A DNA stretch of 64,000 nucleotides from assembly GCF_023558375.1 (NCBI RefSeq), contig NZ_CP083761.1:4977001-5041000 (forward strand), read 5' to 3'. The position numbers were made by a program, and so were the translations under genes. The notes under the pieces were generated by a model. The model was not told the origin of the DNA. It made no database searches and saw nothing but the letters and a program-made list of their open reading frames with translations. Source of the DNA: Chroococcidiopsis sp. CCMEE 29 (GTDB lineage Bacteria > Cyanobacteriota > Cyanobacteriia > Cyanobacteriales > Chroococcidiopsidaceae). Shown in pieces: positions 9,508 to 18,236 of the stretch. The stretch's first letter is position 1; every line of letters starts with the position of its first letter.

Positions 9508-10316
9508 TGACTGATTTCTGGACTACCGTTCTTGACTTCGCCCAAGATACCACTGCCCGAGTGGGAACTCAGCTATTGAAAGATTTTGGGCACGTGCAGG
9601 CTGCCCAAAAGCCAGATGGGAGTTTAGTGACACAAGCAGATAAGTGGGCGGATCGGGAAATTCAAGATGCGATCGCTTCCACTTTTGATGGCTACGGCAT
9701 TTTGAGTGAAGAGGGCGATCATATTTTTCCCGATCGGGAATGGTGCTGGGTGATTGACCCGCTAGATGGCACTACTAACTTTACACGGGGAATTCCGATT
9801 TGGGCAATTTCGCTGGGGTTGCTTTACCGAGGAACGCCAGTCTTTGGTTACATTTACCTGCCGCCGCTAGCACAAAGCTTTCATGGTTTCTGGCCAGGTT
9901 CATCTGGGTTAACCACACCAACTGGAGCATTTCTCAATCACCACCCAATTTACACCAGCACTGATTCTCCCAGCAGTAATCACTTTTTTAACCTCTGTTC
10001 CCGGAGTACCTCTGTTATCCAGAAAGGCTTTCCTTGCAAAATCAGGATGCTAGGGGTTGCTAGTTATAACTTCCTTACTGTTGCCGCTGGTGCCACACTT
10101 GGCGGAGTTGAAGCTTCGCCTAAAATTTGGGATATTGCTGCAGCTTGGGCAATCGTCCAGGCTGCAGGTGGAACCTGGGTGTCGCTGAAATCAGAGCCAG
10201 TGTTTCCGTTAGTGCCTGGGACAGATTATGGCGATCGCCCTTACCCAACTTTAGCAGTTAGCCGCTCCGAGCTAGTGCCGGTGTTTCAACCGTTCCTGCA
10301 CTCCGTCAAGCGATGA
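9507..10316 (+). CDS. Inositol monophosphatase-family phosphatase
   Basis: Mg-dependent sugar-phosphate phosphatase, 269 residues. Metal-binding motifs: GILSEEGD and IDPLDGTTNF, plus the C-terminal WDIAAAWAIVQAAGG. The family hydrolyses inositol-1-phosphate, histidinol phosphate, PAP or fructose bisphosphate; the exact substrate cannot be told. Its ATG overlaps the stop of the BCH1 gene, so the two are translationally coupled; a functional link to pigment transport is not evident. Confidence 0.92.
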   Translation: MTDFWTTVLDFAQDTTARVGTQLLKDFGHVQAAQKPDGSLVTQADKWADREIQDAIASTFDGYGILSEEGDHIFPDREWCWVIDPLDGTTNFTRGIPIWAISLGLLYRGTPVFGYIYLPPLAQSFHGFWPGSSGLTTPTGAFLNHHPIYTSTDSPSSNHFFNLCSRSTSVIQKGFPCKIRMLGVASYNFLTVAAGATLGGVEASPKIWDIAAAWAIVQAAGGTWVSLKSEPVFPLVPGTDYGDRPYPTLAVSRSELVPVFQPFLHSVKR

Positions 10317-10408
10317 TGGGGCAAATAAAGTAGTGTCTATGTGTCTGTCCGAGGATTCTTAACATGAGTTAATATATTCCGGAGGTAACAGAACCAAAAA
10401 ATTAGCCT

Positions 10409-11932
10409 ATGAATCAACGCAAGCCGACTAGCAGGGCATCGACAACCGATTTAAATCACCCAGTTTTCAAATTAGCTCCTCAGATATTCATTAGCAGCAT
10501 TCTGCTAGTTATTATTGCCACACTATTCCCATTCAATTTTTCCTTTGAAGATAGTTTTTCCTTTCAAGAGCTTCTCGACAATTTCAATAATTCAACGAAT
10601 TTAACCGATCAGATCAGCAATGTATTGTTGTTCATGCCCTTAGGATTCGGACTAACTTGTCTATTGCATAAAAGAAGATTGGGAGTAACAGCAAAACTTG
10701 CAACAGTTATATTTATCAGCTTTGGTTTATCGTTAACAGTTGAAGTTGTACAATCGTTCCTGCCTTCAAGGCATCCAACTCCTGCTGATATTTTTAATAA
10801 TACTGTTGGTGGTTTTGTAGGTTTTCTCTGCTTTTATTTATGGAAGTCTACAATCTTTAGTCACGTCTTGGTCCTGATAAAAAGAACTAAAGTTCGCCTG
10901 TCTAGCAAGGCATTAATAGCAATTTTTATTGGATACATCGCCCTGGCTTTTCTAATTTCGATTCCTTGGCAAAGTGCTACAACACTTAGCAACTGGGATT
11001 TAAATTTCCCGCTACTCCTTGGCAACGAACGTACAGGAGATCGACCTTGGCAGGGATATGTTTCTCAAGTCTATATCGCCGATAGAGCCATCTCAAAAGA
11101 GCAGGTAGGACGGCTATTTTCTGATCAAGACTCCTCTGCTGTTATCGGAGATTCTCTTTTAGGTTCTTATCAACTGATGGGTGAAGGAAATTACCAAGAC
11201 CAGACAGGATATCTTCCAGATTTATCTTGGCAGGGTCAGCCGCCTGACGCTCAAAATCAAGCAGGTGTTTTTCTGAGTTCTAGTCATTGGCTAGCAACAG
11301 ACACTTCTGTTACCCCTATCAACCAAAGGATACGCGAAACCTCTCAATTTACCTTAGGAGCTACCGTTGCCACTGCCGATCTAGTACAAATGGGACCTGC
11401 TCGAATTGTCTCACTTTCAAGCAATACTGCAGAGCGCAATTTTACACTTGGACAAGATGGCAATGACCTAGTTTTTCGGCTGCGAACGCCTATCAATGGC
11501 AAAAATGCAGCATATTTCAGCCAAGTTGTTCCAGGTATTTTTACAGACCCTAATCCCCATCATATAGTCGTCACTTATACTGGCTCAGTTCTTCAGGTCT
11601 ACATAGACAGTTTACAAAATGTTTACTCCTTTGACGTGCTGGAACTGATCTCAAAAAGAGAAAGAATTCTCTACTATGGATTGATGTTTTTTCCATTGGG
11701 CGCTCTATTAGCCCTCATAACTACCCTGGCACAAGGGCAGCCGATATTCTCTGTTTTTCTTTATAGTGGAATATTATTACCAGCTCTGATTGTAGAAGGG
11801 ATTTTGGCGAGTGGCAGCAATAGGAGCGTAAGCTTGGAGAACCTGTTACTTGGCATATTAATTACGGCTATTACGCTGGTGGTATTTAAAATCCAGGTTC
11901 CATTGGAGCAGAGGAAAGGCAATACTGTGTAA
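10409..11932 (+). CDS. VanZ-like membrane protein with LamG/concanavalin-like domain
   Basis: 507 residues in three parts. Residues about 25-160 form a VanZ-like membrane domain (NVLLFMPLGFGLTCLL, EVVQSFLPSRHPTPADIFNNTVGG). After another membrane segment (165-190), residues about 200-415 form a soluble lectin-like LamG/concanavalin fold (SQVYIADRAIS, QFTLGATVATAD, HHIVVTYTGSVLQVYIDS). Three membrane helices end the protein. The soluble part is probably outside the cytoplasmic membrane and may bind glycan; that is inference. The upstream gap carries an AGGTAA-type ribosome site (10384-10389) about 20 nt before the ATG. It is convergent with the ChaN gene. Confidence 0.85.
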   Translation: MNQRKPTSRASTTDLNHPVFKLAPQIFISSILLVIIATLFPFNFSFEDSFSFQELLDNFNNSTNLTDQISNVLLFMPLGFGLTCLLHKRRLGVTAKLATVIFISFGLSLTVEVVQSFLPSRHPTPADIFNNTVGGFVGFLCFYLWKSTIFSHVLVLIKRTKVRLSSKALIAIFIGYIALAFLISIPWQSATTLSNWDLNFPLLLGNERTGDRPWQGYVSQVYIADRAISKEQVGRLFSDQDSSAVIGDSLLGSYQLMGEGNYQDQTGYLPDLSWQGQPPDAQNQAGVFLSSSHWLATDTSVTPINQRIRETSQFTLGATVATADLVQMGPARIVSLSSNTAERNFTLGQDGNDLVFRLRTPINGKNAAYFSQVVPGIFTDPNPHHIVVTYTGSVLQVYIDSLQNVYSFDVLELISKRERILYYGLMFFPLGALLALITTLAQGQPIFSVFLYSGILLPALIVEGILASGSNRSVSLENLLLGILITAITLVVFKIQVPLEQRKGNTV

Positions 11933-11945
11933 ACTTTTTTGGTTA

Positions 11946-12917
11946 CTATTTTTCCCAAATGAAGTCAGCTATCGGCTTGTTAGTGTTAGCTGAGGTATCT
12001 TTAGGACGACTGAGTAATATTGAACGCTGAACCAGCTGTTTATCTTTCAGGCGACGGGCGACACGACTGGGAATACCATAACCATAAACAATATGTCCTC
12101 GCCCAGCTAATACCACTACTTGATAATCTGGATTAGCCTTGACAAATTGGGCAATTCTTTCTGCCATCGTTTCATCCCAAAGTACCTGAGCGAGAAAAAA
12201 CTGCTCAAAATCGGCACTATAACCATGGTTTGCATGTTGATGTTGCCGAAAAGCATTTGTTACGAGTTGACGATACTCCGCATTGTCGGTACGAATTTCT
12301 GTGAAGGGAGGAATAAACTGCCGCTGTTCTGGTGTCAAACTCTTTAACCCAGCACGGGCTACTTGACGTGTCACCTCTGCGGGAGTATTCAAGGCTAAAA
12401 CTGGCAATTGTTTTTCCTTCGCAAACCGCAGGATAGGGGCATAGTGTTCCCAAGGAAAACCCCACCTTTGGTTATACTCGCTTTGCTCCACTAACTCTTG
12501 CTCACTCAATTGCCCTGCTAAGTAGCGGTTGAGGACACCTTGATAAGGGCGCTGGAACATTTCCATCGCGATCGCTATTTTCGGATTTTGCCGCTGGAGT
12601 TCCTGAATAATTTGCAACTGATTTTTGCGATCTGCTGGGCGATCGTGAGTTTCCCCTAAATACACCACATCTGCCTGTGCTAATTCTTGTAAAGCCGCTT
12701 GGGAAGTAGTAATACTCTCCCTCGGATTTTCACAAGTGCCCTCAAATTCTGTCGGATCTATATTTGATATCTCCGGTAAAACGAATTGGGGGCGGCAAGA
12801 ATTTGCAACTTTTTGGGCATTAACTGATTGGGTGCAAAACAAAAAAATACCCAACAAGTAACAAACAAACAACTGCGTCAACTGGCGCAATCGCCGCTTG
12901 TTAATAAACAGTCTCAT
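11946..12917 (-). CDS. ChaN-family (haem-binding uptake, Tiki-like) lipoprotein/exported protein
   Basis: ChaN-like fold with the conserved VVYLGETHDRPADR and AMEMFQRPYQ motifs and the C-terminal VVVLAGRGHIVYGYGIP. Related proteins bind haem, and Tiki proteases share the fold (family knowledge). The N-terminus from ATG 12917 (MRLFINKRR, hydrophobic stretch, then SVNAQ) is a clear signal peptide, which decides the start; the frame is open for 38 codons upstream but those overlap the cupin gene. The chosen start lies 17 bp inside the end of the cupin gene, suggesting coupled translation. Confidence 0.87.
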   Translation of the reverse strand: MRLFINKRRLRQLTQLFVCYLLGIFLFCTQSVNAQKVANSCRPQFVLPEISNIDPTEFEGTCENPRESITTSQAALQELAQADVVYLGETHDRPADRKNQLQIIQELQRQNPKIAIAMEMFQRPYQGVLNRYLAGQLSEQELVEQSEYNQRWGFPWEHYAPILRFAKEKQLPVLALNTPAEVTRQVARAGLKSLTPEQRQFIPPFTEIRTDNAEYRQLVTNAFRQHQHANHGYSADFEQFFLAQVLWDETMAERIAQFVKANPDYQVVVLAGRGHIVYGYGIPSRVARRLKDKQLVQRSILLSRPKDTSANTNKPIADFIWEK

Positions 12918-13260
12918 CTTCTTGGCGCCAAGCTGGGTCAACAATACAGATAAATACCAGCGGTTCACTGCCACAGTTGTAAATAAATTGCTGCGCATTG
13001 GGAGGAATGTACACTGCATCCCCTGGTTCAACTAGCTGAGTTTCATCTTCAATATGCATTTCCCCCCTACCACTGAGGATGTAATAAACCTCTGACGTTT
13101 TCAGCGAGTGAGGTTGGGAAGTTTCTCCGACTGGCAAAGTTGCATGAGCCAAACTATAACGTAACTCCAGCGGTTGCTTGTCAGGGTGTAGTAGTTCTCT
13201 CAGGTGAGTGCTATCCCCAGCAAGAAATTCGGGACAAGCGTTGAGTTTTTGAACCAGCAT
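12901..13260 (-). CDS. Cupin-domain protein
   Basis: 119-residue single-domain cupin. The first motif is around LPVGETSQPHSLKTSEVYYILSG and the second is PGDAVYIPPNAQQFIYNCG. The usual metal ligands are partly kept (His and Glu in the first motif; the second-motif His is replaced by Gln in QQF), so metal binding is uncertain. It sits in front of and overlaps the ChaN gene. The role is unknown. Confidence 0.85.
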   Translation of the reverse strand: MLVQKLNACPEFLAGDSTHLRELLHPDKQPLELRYSLAHATLPVGETSQPHSLKTSEVYYILSGRGEMHIEDETQLVEPGDAVYIPPNAQQFIYNCGSEPLVFICIVDPAWRQEDETVY

Positions 13261-13294
13261 TGGAAAGTTAAGGAACGCCTAAACGGTATTTTGC

Positions 13295-13582
13295 TTAGTA
13301 CAGTAAAGGATTGGTCTGTGGTTGATAGTCAGAACAGTTAATTGCCTCTTCTGTACTAGCAATAGAGGGCCTTACCGTACACTTGAGTCGGTAATCTCCA
13401 GTGAAAAATTGACAATTGACGCAAGGTATTTGATGCATTTTCTGGCTTGTGGTTATAGTGTCTCGAATTGTACTCCAGATGCTCCAACTGACGAGAAGAA
13501 CTAACGACCAGGCACAGAAAAAGCAAATTGGAACTAAAAACGGTTGAATGGCATGAATTAGGAAATATAGCAGTTGTAACAC
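13295..13582 (-). CDS. Small membrane protein with conserved cysteine tail, unknown function
   Basis: 95 residues from a GTG start at 13582. One long hydrophobic stretch (about 5-38) is followed by a soluble tail with four cysteines spaced CVNC, KC and NC (IPCVNCQFF, LKCTV, INCSDY). I recall similar short proteins in many cyanobacteria but know no function. The cysteine spacing could bind a metal. It is 34 bp upstream of the cupin gene on the same strand. Confidence 0.75.
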   Translation of the reverse strand: MLQLLYFLIHAIQPFLVPICFFCAWSLVLLVSWSIWSTIRDTITTSQKMHQIPCVNCQFFTGDYRLKCTVRPSIASTEEAINCSDYQPQTNPLLY

Positions 13583-13665
13583 TACGATTCTCTAGGTAAG
13601 GTGATACTTCATCTGTAATGTTAGTTGAGCAAATTTCTTGATTTAATTACCAAAAGAGGTAGAAC

Positions 13666-14730
13666 TTAAACACCTGCATGACCCAATGCTAAACCAGTGA
13701 CGAGCATCCCCAGAACCAAGAAGGGTTGGGCGCTTGCCTGGTATTTGACATCATTATTCAGGGGGTCGCGCAGGAAATACATATCCTGGAAAGTAATTTG
13801 AGGAATGACGAGCAGCAGCAGTAGTGTAGCGTAGAGGTTCTCGTGAATGCCGATCAGATAGACCGCAATTCCTGCTTGAAATAGATCGATCATCGCCACA
13901 CAGATCCAAGCAGCTGTGGTGACACCAAACATAACTGGTAATGACTTTAAACCCAGCTGGCGATCGCCTTCCACACTTTTGAAATCATTCACTACGGAAA
14001 TTCCCAAGCCAGCCAAACTGTAAATCAAGGTGAGAATCACAATCGTCCAATTCAAGTCACCAAACAGAGCATGACCAGTCCACCAAGGTATAGCAATGTA
14101 ACTAGCGCCTAAGGCATAGCCACCGAGCCAACCATTCCGCTTCAGTTTTAGTGGTGGAGCAGAATAGATATAGCCGAGGAAACAACCACCGATCGCGATC
14201 GCTGTGATTGTTGGAAATTCATGACCAGCCCAGCGATCAAGGGTAAAGGCAACGGCAAGTCCGGTCAATAGCAGCACCCAAACCTGTGTAATCACCTGCG
14301 GAATGGAAATTGCGCCAGAGGGAATCGGGCGGTAAGGTTCATTGATCGCATCAAGTTCGCGATCATAGAAATCATTCAGGATTTGGACATAGCCTGCCAA
14401 CAAAGGTCCTGCTAGTAACATACAAGTTGCTGCCATCAGCACATTTTCCAGGGTCCAGGTGTAGTTGCCAGAAGAAGCCGCACCACACACTACGCCCCAC
14501 ATCAAAGGAATCCAGGTGATCGGTTTCATCAACTGGAGGCGAATTTTCCAGATCGAGGTTTCACCCGGGGTTGCCCCCTTCATGCCCAGCAACTGCCTAT
14601 TTATCACCCTACGAGTGGTATTTAGGGGAGCTGCCCTGTTGGAGTTAATATTCACCTCAGCCGCCGCCTCTGTGCGCTCAGCAGCCGCCTCTGGGTTAGA
14701 GTCTGGAAGAGAGGGATTTGAGTTTGACAT
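13666..14730 (-). CDS. chlG: Chlorophyll synthase ChlG
   Basis: UbiA-family membrane prenyltransferase that esterifies chlorophyllide a with phytyl or geranylgeranyl diphosphate, the last step of chlorophyll synthesis. The prenyl-diphosphate/Mg motif NDFYDRELDAINEPYRPIPSG is complete, and the second Asp-rich motif is seen in NDFKSVEGDRQLG. About eight to nine membrane segments. The first 45 residues are hydrophilic and rich in Ala/Glu/Asn. The start is taken at ATG 14730 (MSNSN). The next upstream gene on the same strand, 96 bp away across repeat DNA, is a Get3/ArsA-like ATPase, an arrangement I would expect to be cotranscribed. Confidence 0.96.
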   Translation of the reverse strand: MSNSNPSLPDSNPEAAAERTEAAAEVNINSNRAAPLNTTRRVINRQLLGMKGATPGETSIWKIRLQLMKPITWIPLMWGVVCGAASSGNYTWTLENVLMAATCMLLAGPLLAGYVQILNDFYDRELDAINEPYRPIPSGAISIPQVITQVWVLLLTGLAVAFTLDRWAGHEFPTITAIAIGGCFLGYIYSAPPLKLKRNGWLGGYALGASYIAIPWWTGHALFGDLNWTIVILTLIYSLAGLGISVVNDFKSVEGDRQLGLKSLPVMFGVTTAAWICVAMIDLFQAGIAVYLIGIHENLYATLLLLLVIPQITFQDMYFLRDPLNNDVKYQASAQPFLVLGMLVTGLALGHAGV

Positions 14731-14754
14731 AAGCAATCAGGGAGATAGGAGTGG

Positions 14755-14812
14755 GAAAGCAGGGGAGGCAGGGGGAGCAGGGGAGAAAATTCAATCCAAA
14801 ATCCAAAATTGC
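14755..14812. repeat. Short repeats (GCAGGGG and CCAAAAT types)
   Basis: Purine-rich units (AGCAGGGGAGGC, GGGGGAGCAGGGGAG) followed by two CCAAAAT units in the gap between the ATPase gene and chlG. Similar purine/pyrimidine blocks recur near 52530 and 57300. Confidence 0.75.
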
Positions 14813-14826
14813 CTCACGCCTCACAT

Positions 14827-15921
14827 TTAAAACGAAATTATCAGATAACTCTGCTGAAACTTTGCTCCTGTAACTGTTCTGCCACTCAAACCTGGGGGGA
14901 GAAAGATATTACGTCGCTGATCGCCTGCTTCTATCGTTACTTCGGGTCCAGACTGGGTTAATTTAACCTGCTTTTTATCGAATCCAGGCAGGAATAGGCG
15001 CACTTGACGAGCTGCAATATCAAACTCAATTGGTTTAGGAACCTGCGGTGCTTGCGTGAAATCAGGCAAGGCATCCATCAGTGGTTGCCAGTCCCCAGGT
15101 GGGCAATGGGGAATAGCATTGACAGACAGAGGAGAAAAGTCAGCTGAAAATGTTTCGGTCATGGTGGCGGAATTAAGAATAACGCCATTAACGGTTAGAC
15201 CGATTTGTTGGGCGCTACCCCACAAATAACGAGCGGTAGCGATCGCTGCTGGATCGACAGTGGTCACCAAGTAGGCAGCAAGGCGTTTAGGGTCGGCAAG
15301 AGCCTCCTTGCCCTGCTCTAGGATATTGGTGACTTTGCTGGTGGGTTGGTCTAAGTTATCACCAGTCCAACTAACGTTGAATATGGTGCTAATTAGGGGT
15401 TGGAGGAAAGGTGAAACAGTTCTCCCCAGGTCAGAGTCTTTTAATAACTTACCAAACCTGCGGCTGTACCAACTGAGACTTTCTGGCATTCCTAGCATCC
15501 GCAGGAAGGTGGAATCGCCGCTGCCATCGTAGACAATAACGTCATACCTGCTGCTAGCGTCATACTCCCGGATGGCATTGAGTTCCAATGCTTTGTCCAT
15601 TCCTGGCAACACAACCAGTTCTTGACCGTAGACTTCTTTGATCAGCGGTGTGCGGAGGTATTGTGCCTCCAGTTTTTTCACTTCCTCCCAGTTGCGTTCC
15701 AAAAGCAGAGATGTTTTGAACTGCAGGACTTGGAGATTGGATTCCAGTTCCTGGGGGTCGGGAGTCAGGGGGGCGTTGAGTAGCAAACCGAAGGCTAGTT
15801 CGGAGTCACTTGCTGCTAGGAGGACGCGCTTTCCCTGGCTTGCCAATCGCTTGGCTGCCGCGATCGCTACTGTTGTGCGTCCAACACCACCTTTGCCTAA
15901 AAATGTCAATATCAGGGACAT
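14827..15921 (-). CDS. Get3/ArsA-like ATPase with C-terminal alpha-crystallin-type domain
   Basis: 364 residues. The N-terminus is a deviant-Walker P-loop (LTFLGKGGVGRTT, residues 6-17) of the SIMIBI ArsA/Get3 class; the lysine usually directly before the Thr pair (GKT) is Arg here, while the signature lysine (GKGG) is kept. VIYDGSGDSTFLRML resembles the switch region. The last about 75 residues (from PIEFDIAARQVRLFLPGF to SYLIISF) look like a small-heat-shock/alpha-crystallin beta-sandwich, known from bacterial Get3-like proteins. Arsenite cysteines are not evident, so a role in binding hydrophobic or membrane proteins is likelier than arsenic export. It lies just upstream of chlG. Confidence 0.88.
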   Translation of the reverse strand: MSLILTFLGKGGVGRTTVAIAAAKRLASQGKRVLLAASDSELAFGLLLNAPLTPDPQELESNLQVLQFKTSLLLERNWEEVKKLEAQYLRTPLIKEVYGQELVVLPGMDKALELNAIREYDASSRYDVIVYDGSGDSTFLRMLGMPESLSWYSRRFGKLLKDSDLGRTVSPFLQPLISTIFNVSWTGDNLDQPTSKVTNILEQGKEALADPKRLAAYLVTTVDPAAIATARYLWGSAQQIGLTVNGVILNSATMTETFSADFSPLSVNAIPHCPPGDWQPLMDALPDFTQAPQVPKPIEFDIAARQVRLFLPGFDKKQVKLTQSGPEVTIEAGDQRRNIFLPPGLSGRTVTGAKFQQSYLIISF

Positions 15922-16008
15922 TGCTAAATTTCCTGATGGGTTCTGAATAAAAGACCAGTTTCAAGTCTGGCTAAGCTTTTCCTGCGGGATATATCCCCAA
16001 CATAGCTC

Positions 16009-16203
16009 CTACTGCATAGCTTTGAGTTCATCTTCAAAAAACCAGGTGGCAAAGTTGTCGTCAAACTGTACTACCAAACCAACGTTGCTACCGTCGAGCA
16101 TTTTGAAGGCTGTAATGGTGCCAACTTGACCTAGCCGTTTAATGATAGGGGGGGATACGCGGTCTCTGAGACGGTAAACTTTGACTTTTTGTCCGATTTC
16201 CAT
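16009..16203 (-). CDS. petP: PetP-like subunit of cytochrome b6f (DUF2862)
   Basis: 64-residue protein, mostly beta (SH3-like), with KVKVYRLRDRV, GQVGTITAFK and WFFEDEL, typical of the cyanobacterial PetP/DUF2862 family. PetP is a small cytoplasm-facing subunit of the cytochrome b6f complex that affects linear electron transport (family knowledge). The length is normal, and the ATG at 16203 is the only sensible start. It is on the same strand as the ATPase gene, 87 bp upstream. Confidence 0.82.
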   Translation of the reverse strand: MEIGQKVKVYRLRDRVSPPIIKRLGQVGTITAFKMLDGSNVGLVVQFDDNFATWFFEDELKAMQ

Positions 16204-16552
16204 TCCAACTTACGATGCACTAAACCATGAATCAGTGTAGCGGAATCAGGGACGGAGAATGGGGCTAGCGGGTTGTTCAGTTGAGAAATTAAGCAGTGTG
16301 GTCAAGTCTGCCTATAGTGTTTAGTCTACCTAGGGTGGTTTTATTTGTAGGCAAATATTTTTCTGATCGCGAATAGTAAATATGTATTGTATTTTAATTA
16401 ATTTCTTATACAATTTTTAACTTAAGTAGGGGTGGTCTCTTACCAGAGCCATCAAGCTTAAGAGATAAGGCAACGAAAACTTTGATGCAAGCGAGCTTAG
16501 CTTCATCAGCGAAAGCTGTTCGGTGTCTATAGAGTGGGTGAGGAAGTGAAAA
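16204..16552. promoter_or_regulatory. Divergent control region: petP / polysaccharide cluster (349 bp)
   Basis: No gene. AT-rich from 16350 to 16425. TTGTAT (16387-16392) and TATACA (16407-16412) are a weak promoter-like pair, with a 14-nt gap that is shorter than ideal. Downstream is a perfect 7-bp inverted repeat, TCTCTTA (16436-16442) and TAAGAGA (16459-16465), that would fold in the leader of the cluster mRNA. This is the likely promoter region for the glycan genes that follow. Confidence 0.35.
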
Positions 16553-17410
16553 TTGCTGCGACCAATGAGAAGAGTTGTCCGCAAGGCTAGTAAAGTCAGG
16601 CGCTTGCTGCCAGTGCCTGAGCTTTGGTGGGAGAAACTAGACTTACTGGGGATACTAGTGCGGCGGGAACTAGAAGCAAGATACAAAGGCTCAATTTTGG
16701 GCAATTTGTGGCCTTTGCTAAATCAGCTGTCGCAGTTACTGATTCTTACTTATGTATTTTCCATTGTACTTAGGGTGAAGCTGAGCCTGGAAGGATTACC
16801 AGCAAACAATTTTACGTTCGGACTATGGCTATTTGCCGGATTAGTGCCTTGGACAGCATTCTTAAATGGATTTTTACCGGCGGCATCATCCGTCATTAAC
16901 CAACCCAATTTAGTTAAGAAAGTAGTGTTTCCGCTGGCACTGTTGCCGTTAGTACCAGTCTGTGCTGCGTTTGTTGAAAGTTCCCTGGGATTGATGGTGT
17001 TGATTTTACTAGTGGGAATAATGACGCAGATGGTTCATATTACACTTTGGTTGCTACCACTAGTATGGATACCCCAGTTATTATTAACAGCTGGCTTAGG
17101 TTACCTAGCGGCTGGATTAACAGTGTTTCTGCGGGATGTGCCACAGACATTGGGAGTTTTGATAAATCTGTGGTTTTATGCAACGCCAATTATTTATCCG
17201 GCATCGATGATTCCAGAAGGATGGCGAGATTGGGTATTTTGGTTGAATCCGATGACGGTGATCGTAGAGGTACATCGAGACTTAATCCTAAAAGGAGAAG
17301 TGCAGCACTGGGGAGAATGGGGAGTTGCTGCCGTGGTGTCTGCAGTAGTTTTTTATGTTGGCTTACTGGTTTATCGACGTTTGCGTCCTGCATTTGCTGA
17401 CGTACTTTAG
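16553..17410 (+). CDS. ABC-2 type polysaccharide export permease (Wzm-like)
   Basis: Membrane half of an ABC exporter for lipid-linked polysaccharide. 285 residues, about six membrane segments. LVRRELEARYKGSILGNLWPLLNQ is the cytoplasmic lead-in typical of Wzm/TagG/KpsM permeases, and FYATPIIYPASMIPEGWRDWVFWLNPM is their conserved late loop. Start: TTG at 16553 has AGGA 8 nt before it; an ATG at 16565 lacks a well-spaced site. Its ATPase partner is at 18237, separated by a Uma2-type gene. It opens the 26-kb glycan cluster. Confidence 0.93.
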   Translation: MLRPMRRVVRKASKVRRLLPVPELWWEKLDLLGILVRRELEARYKGSILGNLWPLLNQLSQLLILTYVFSIVLRVKLSLEGLPANNFTFGLWLFAGLVPWTAFLNGFLPAASSVINQPNLVKKVVFPLALLPLVPVCAAFVESSLGLMVLILLVGIMTQMVHITLWLLPLVWIPQLLLTAGLGYLAAGLTVFLRDVPQTLGVLINLWFYATPIIYPASMIPEGWRDWVFWLNPMTVIVEVHRDLILKGEVQHWGEWGVAAVVSAVVFYVGLLVYRRLRPAFADVL

Positions 17411-17443
17411 AATCAAATCAAGTCAGAGGCAGGTGAAGCCGTT

Positions 17444-18166
17444 ATGTTTATCACATCACAACAGCTAGAAGCTCAAATGCCAGATGCCACCCAGTTGTTA
17501 AGCGATGAGCCAGAAATGGAAAGTTCGTTGCACTATATGCAGTTACTACTGCTAGTGACTTGTCTGGAATGGCTATGGCGCGATCGGAATGATTTTTTCA
17601 TCGGTGCAAATCTGACAATTTATTTTAGTCGGCAGCAGCTAAAACATCGAGATTTCCGGGGACCAGATTTTTTCTTAGTTACGGGGACACAAAAGTACCC
17701 GCGCAATTCCTGGGTAGTGTGGGAAGAAGATGGTCGGTATCCTGATTTAATTATTGAATTGCTTTCTGACTCGACAGCTAACGTTGACCGGACAGTGAAA
17801 AAGCAGTTGTATCAAAACCAGTTTCGGACACCGGAATATTTTTGGTTTTCACCTAGCGATTTAGAGTTTGCCGGTTTTAGGCTAGTAGGCAATCAGTATC
17901 AGGAAATTGCGGGAGATGAACGGGGTTGGTGCTGGAGTGAGGTGCTAGGTCTGTATCTAGGAGTAGAGGCGGGTAAACTGCGCTATTTTACTTTAAATGG
18001 GGATTTGGTACTTACACCGGAGGAAGCAGCACAAAAAGAGCAGCAACGAGCTGAGCAGGAGCGGCAACGAGCTGAGCAAATAGAGCAGATGCTGGAGGAG
18101 GAACGCAGTCGGAGAATTCAACTGGAGGAGCACATGCGATCGCTAGGGCTTGAGCCAGATAATTAA
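17444..18166 (+). CDS. Uma2-family (DUF820) putative endonuclease
   Basis: 240 residues with the PD-(D/E)xK-like core typical of Uma2: GPDFFLV, then PDLIIELLSDSTANVDRTVKKQLYQ and PEYFWFSPSDLEF. The C-terminal 45 residues are a Glu/Gln/Arg-rich coiled coil (EQERQRAEQIEQMLEEE), common in these proteins. The family is greatly expanded in cyanobacteria and its cellular role is not settled. It is intact, 33 bp after the Wzm gene and 70 bp before the Wzt gene, all one strand. Confidence 0.88.
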   Translation: MFITSQQLEAQMPDATQLLSDEPEMESSLHYMQLLLLVTCLEWLWRDRNDFFIGANLTIYFSRQQLKHRDFRGPDFFLVTGTQKYPRNSWVVWEEDGRYPDLIIELLSDSTANVDRTVKKQLYQNQFRTPEYFWFSPSDLEFAGFRLVGNQYQEIAGDERGWCWSEVLGLYLGVEAGKLRYFTLNGDLVLTPEEAAQKEQQRAEQERQRAEQIEQMLEEERSRRIQLEEHMRSLGLEPDN

Positions 18167-18236
18167 TTGGATGAAGAAAGCTTCGCTAAGGCAGTTTACA
18201 AGGGTGTGGGAGTTTTGAGGATTATACAGTGAAACT

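Noticed and set aside
14827-15921. Arsenite efflux ATPase
   Set aside because: The fold is ArsA-like, but no arsenite-binding cysteine pair or ars neighbours are present and the crystallin tail points elsewhere.
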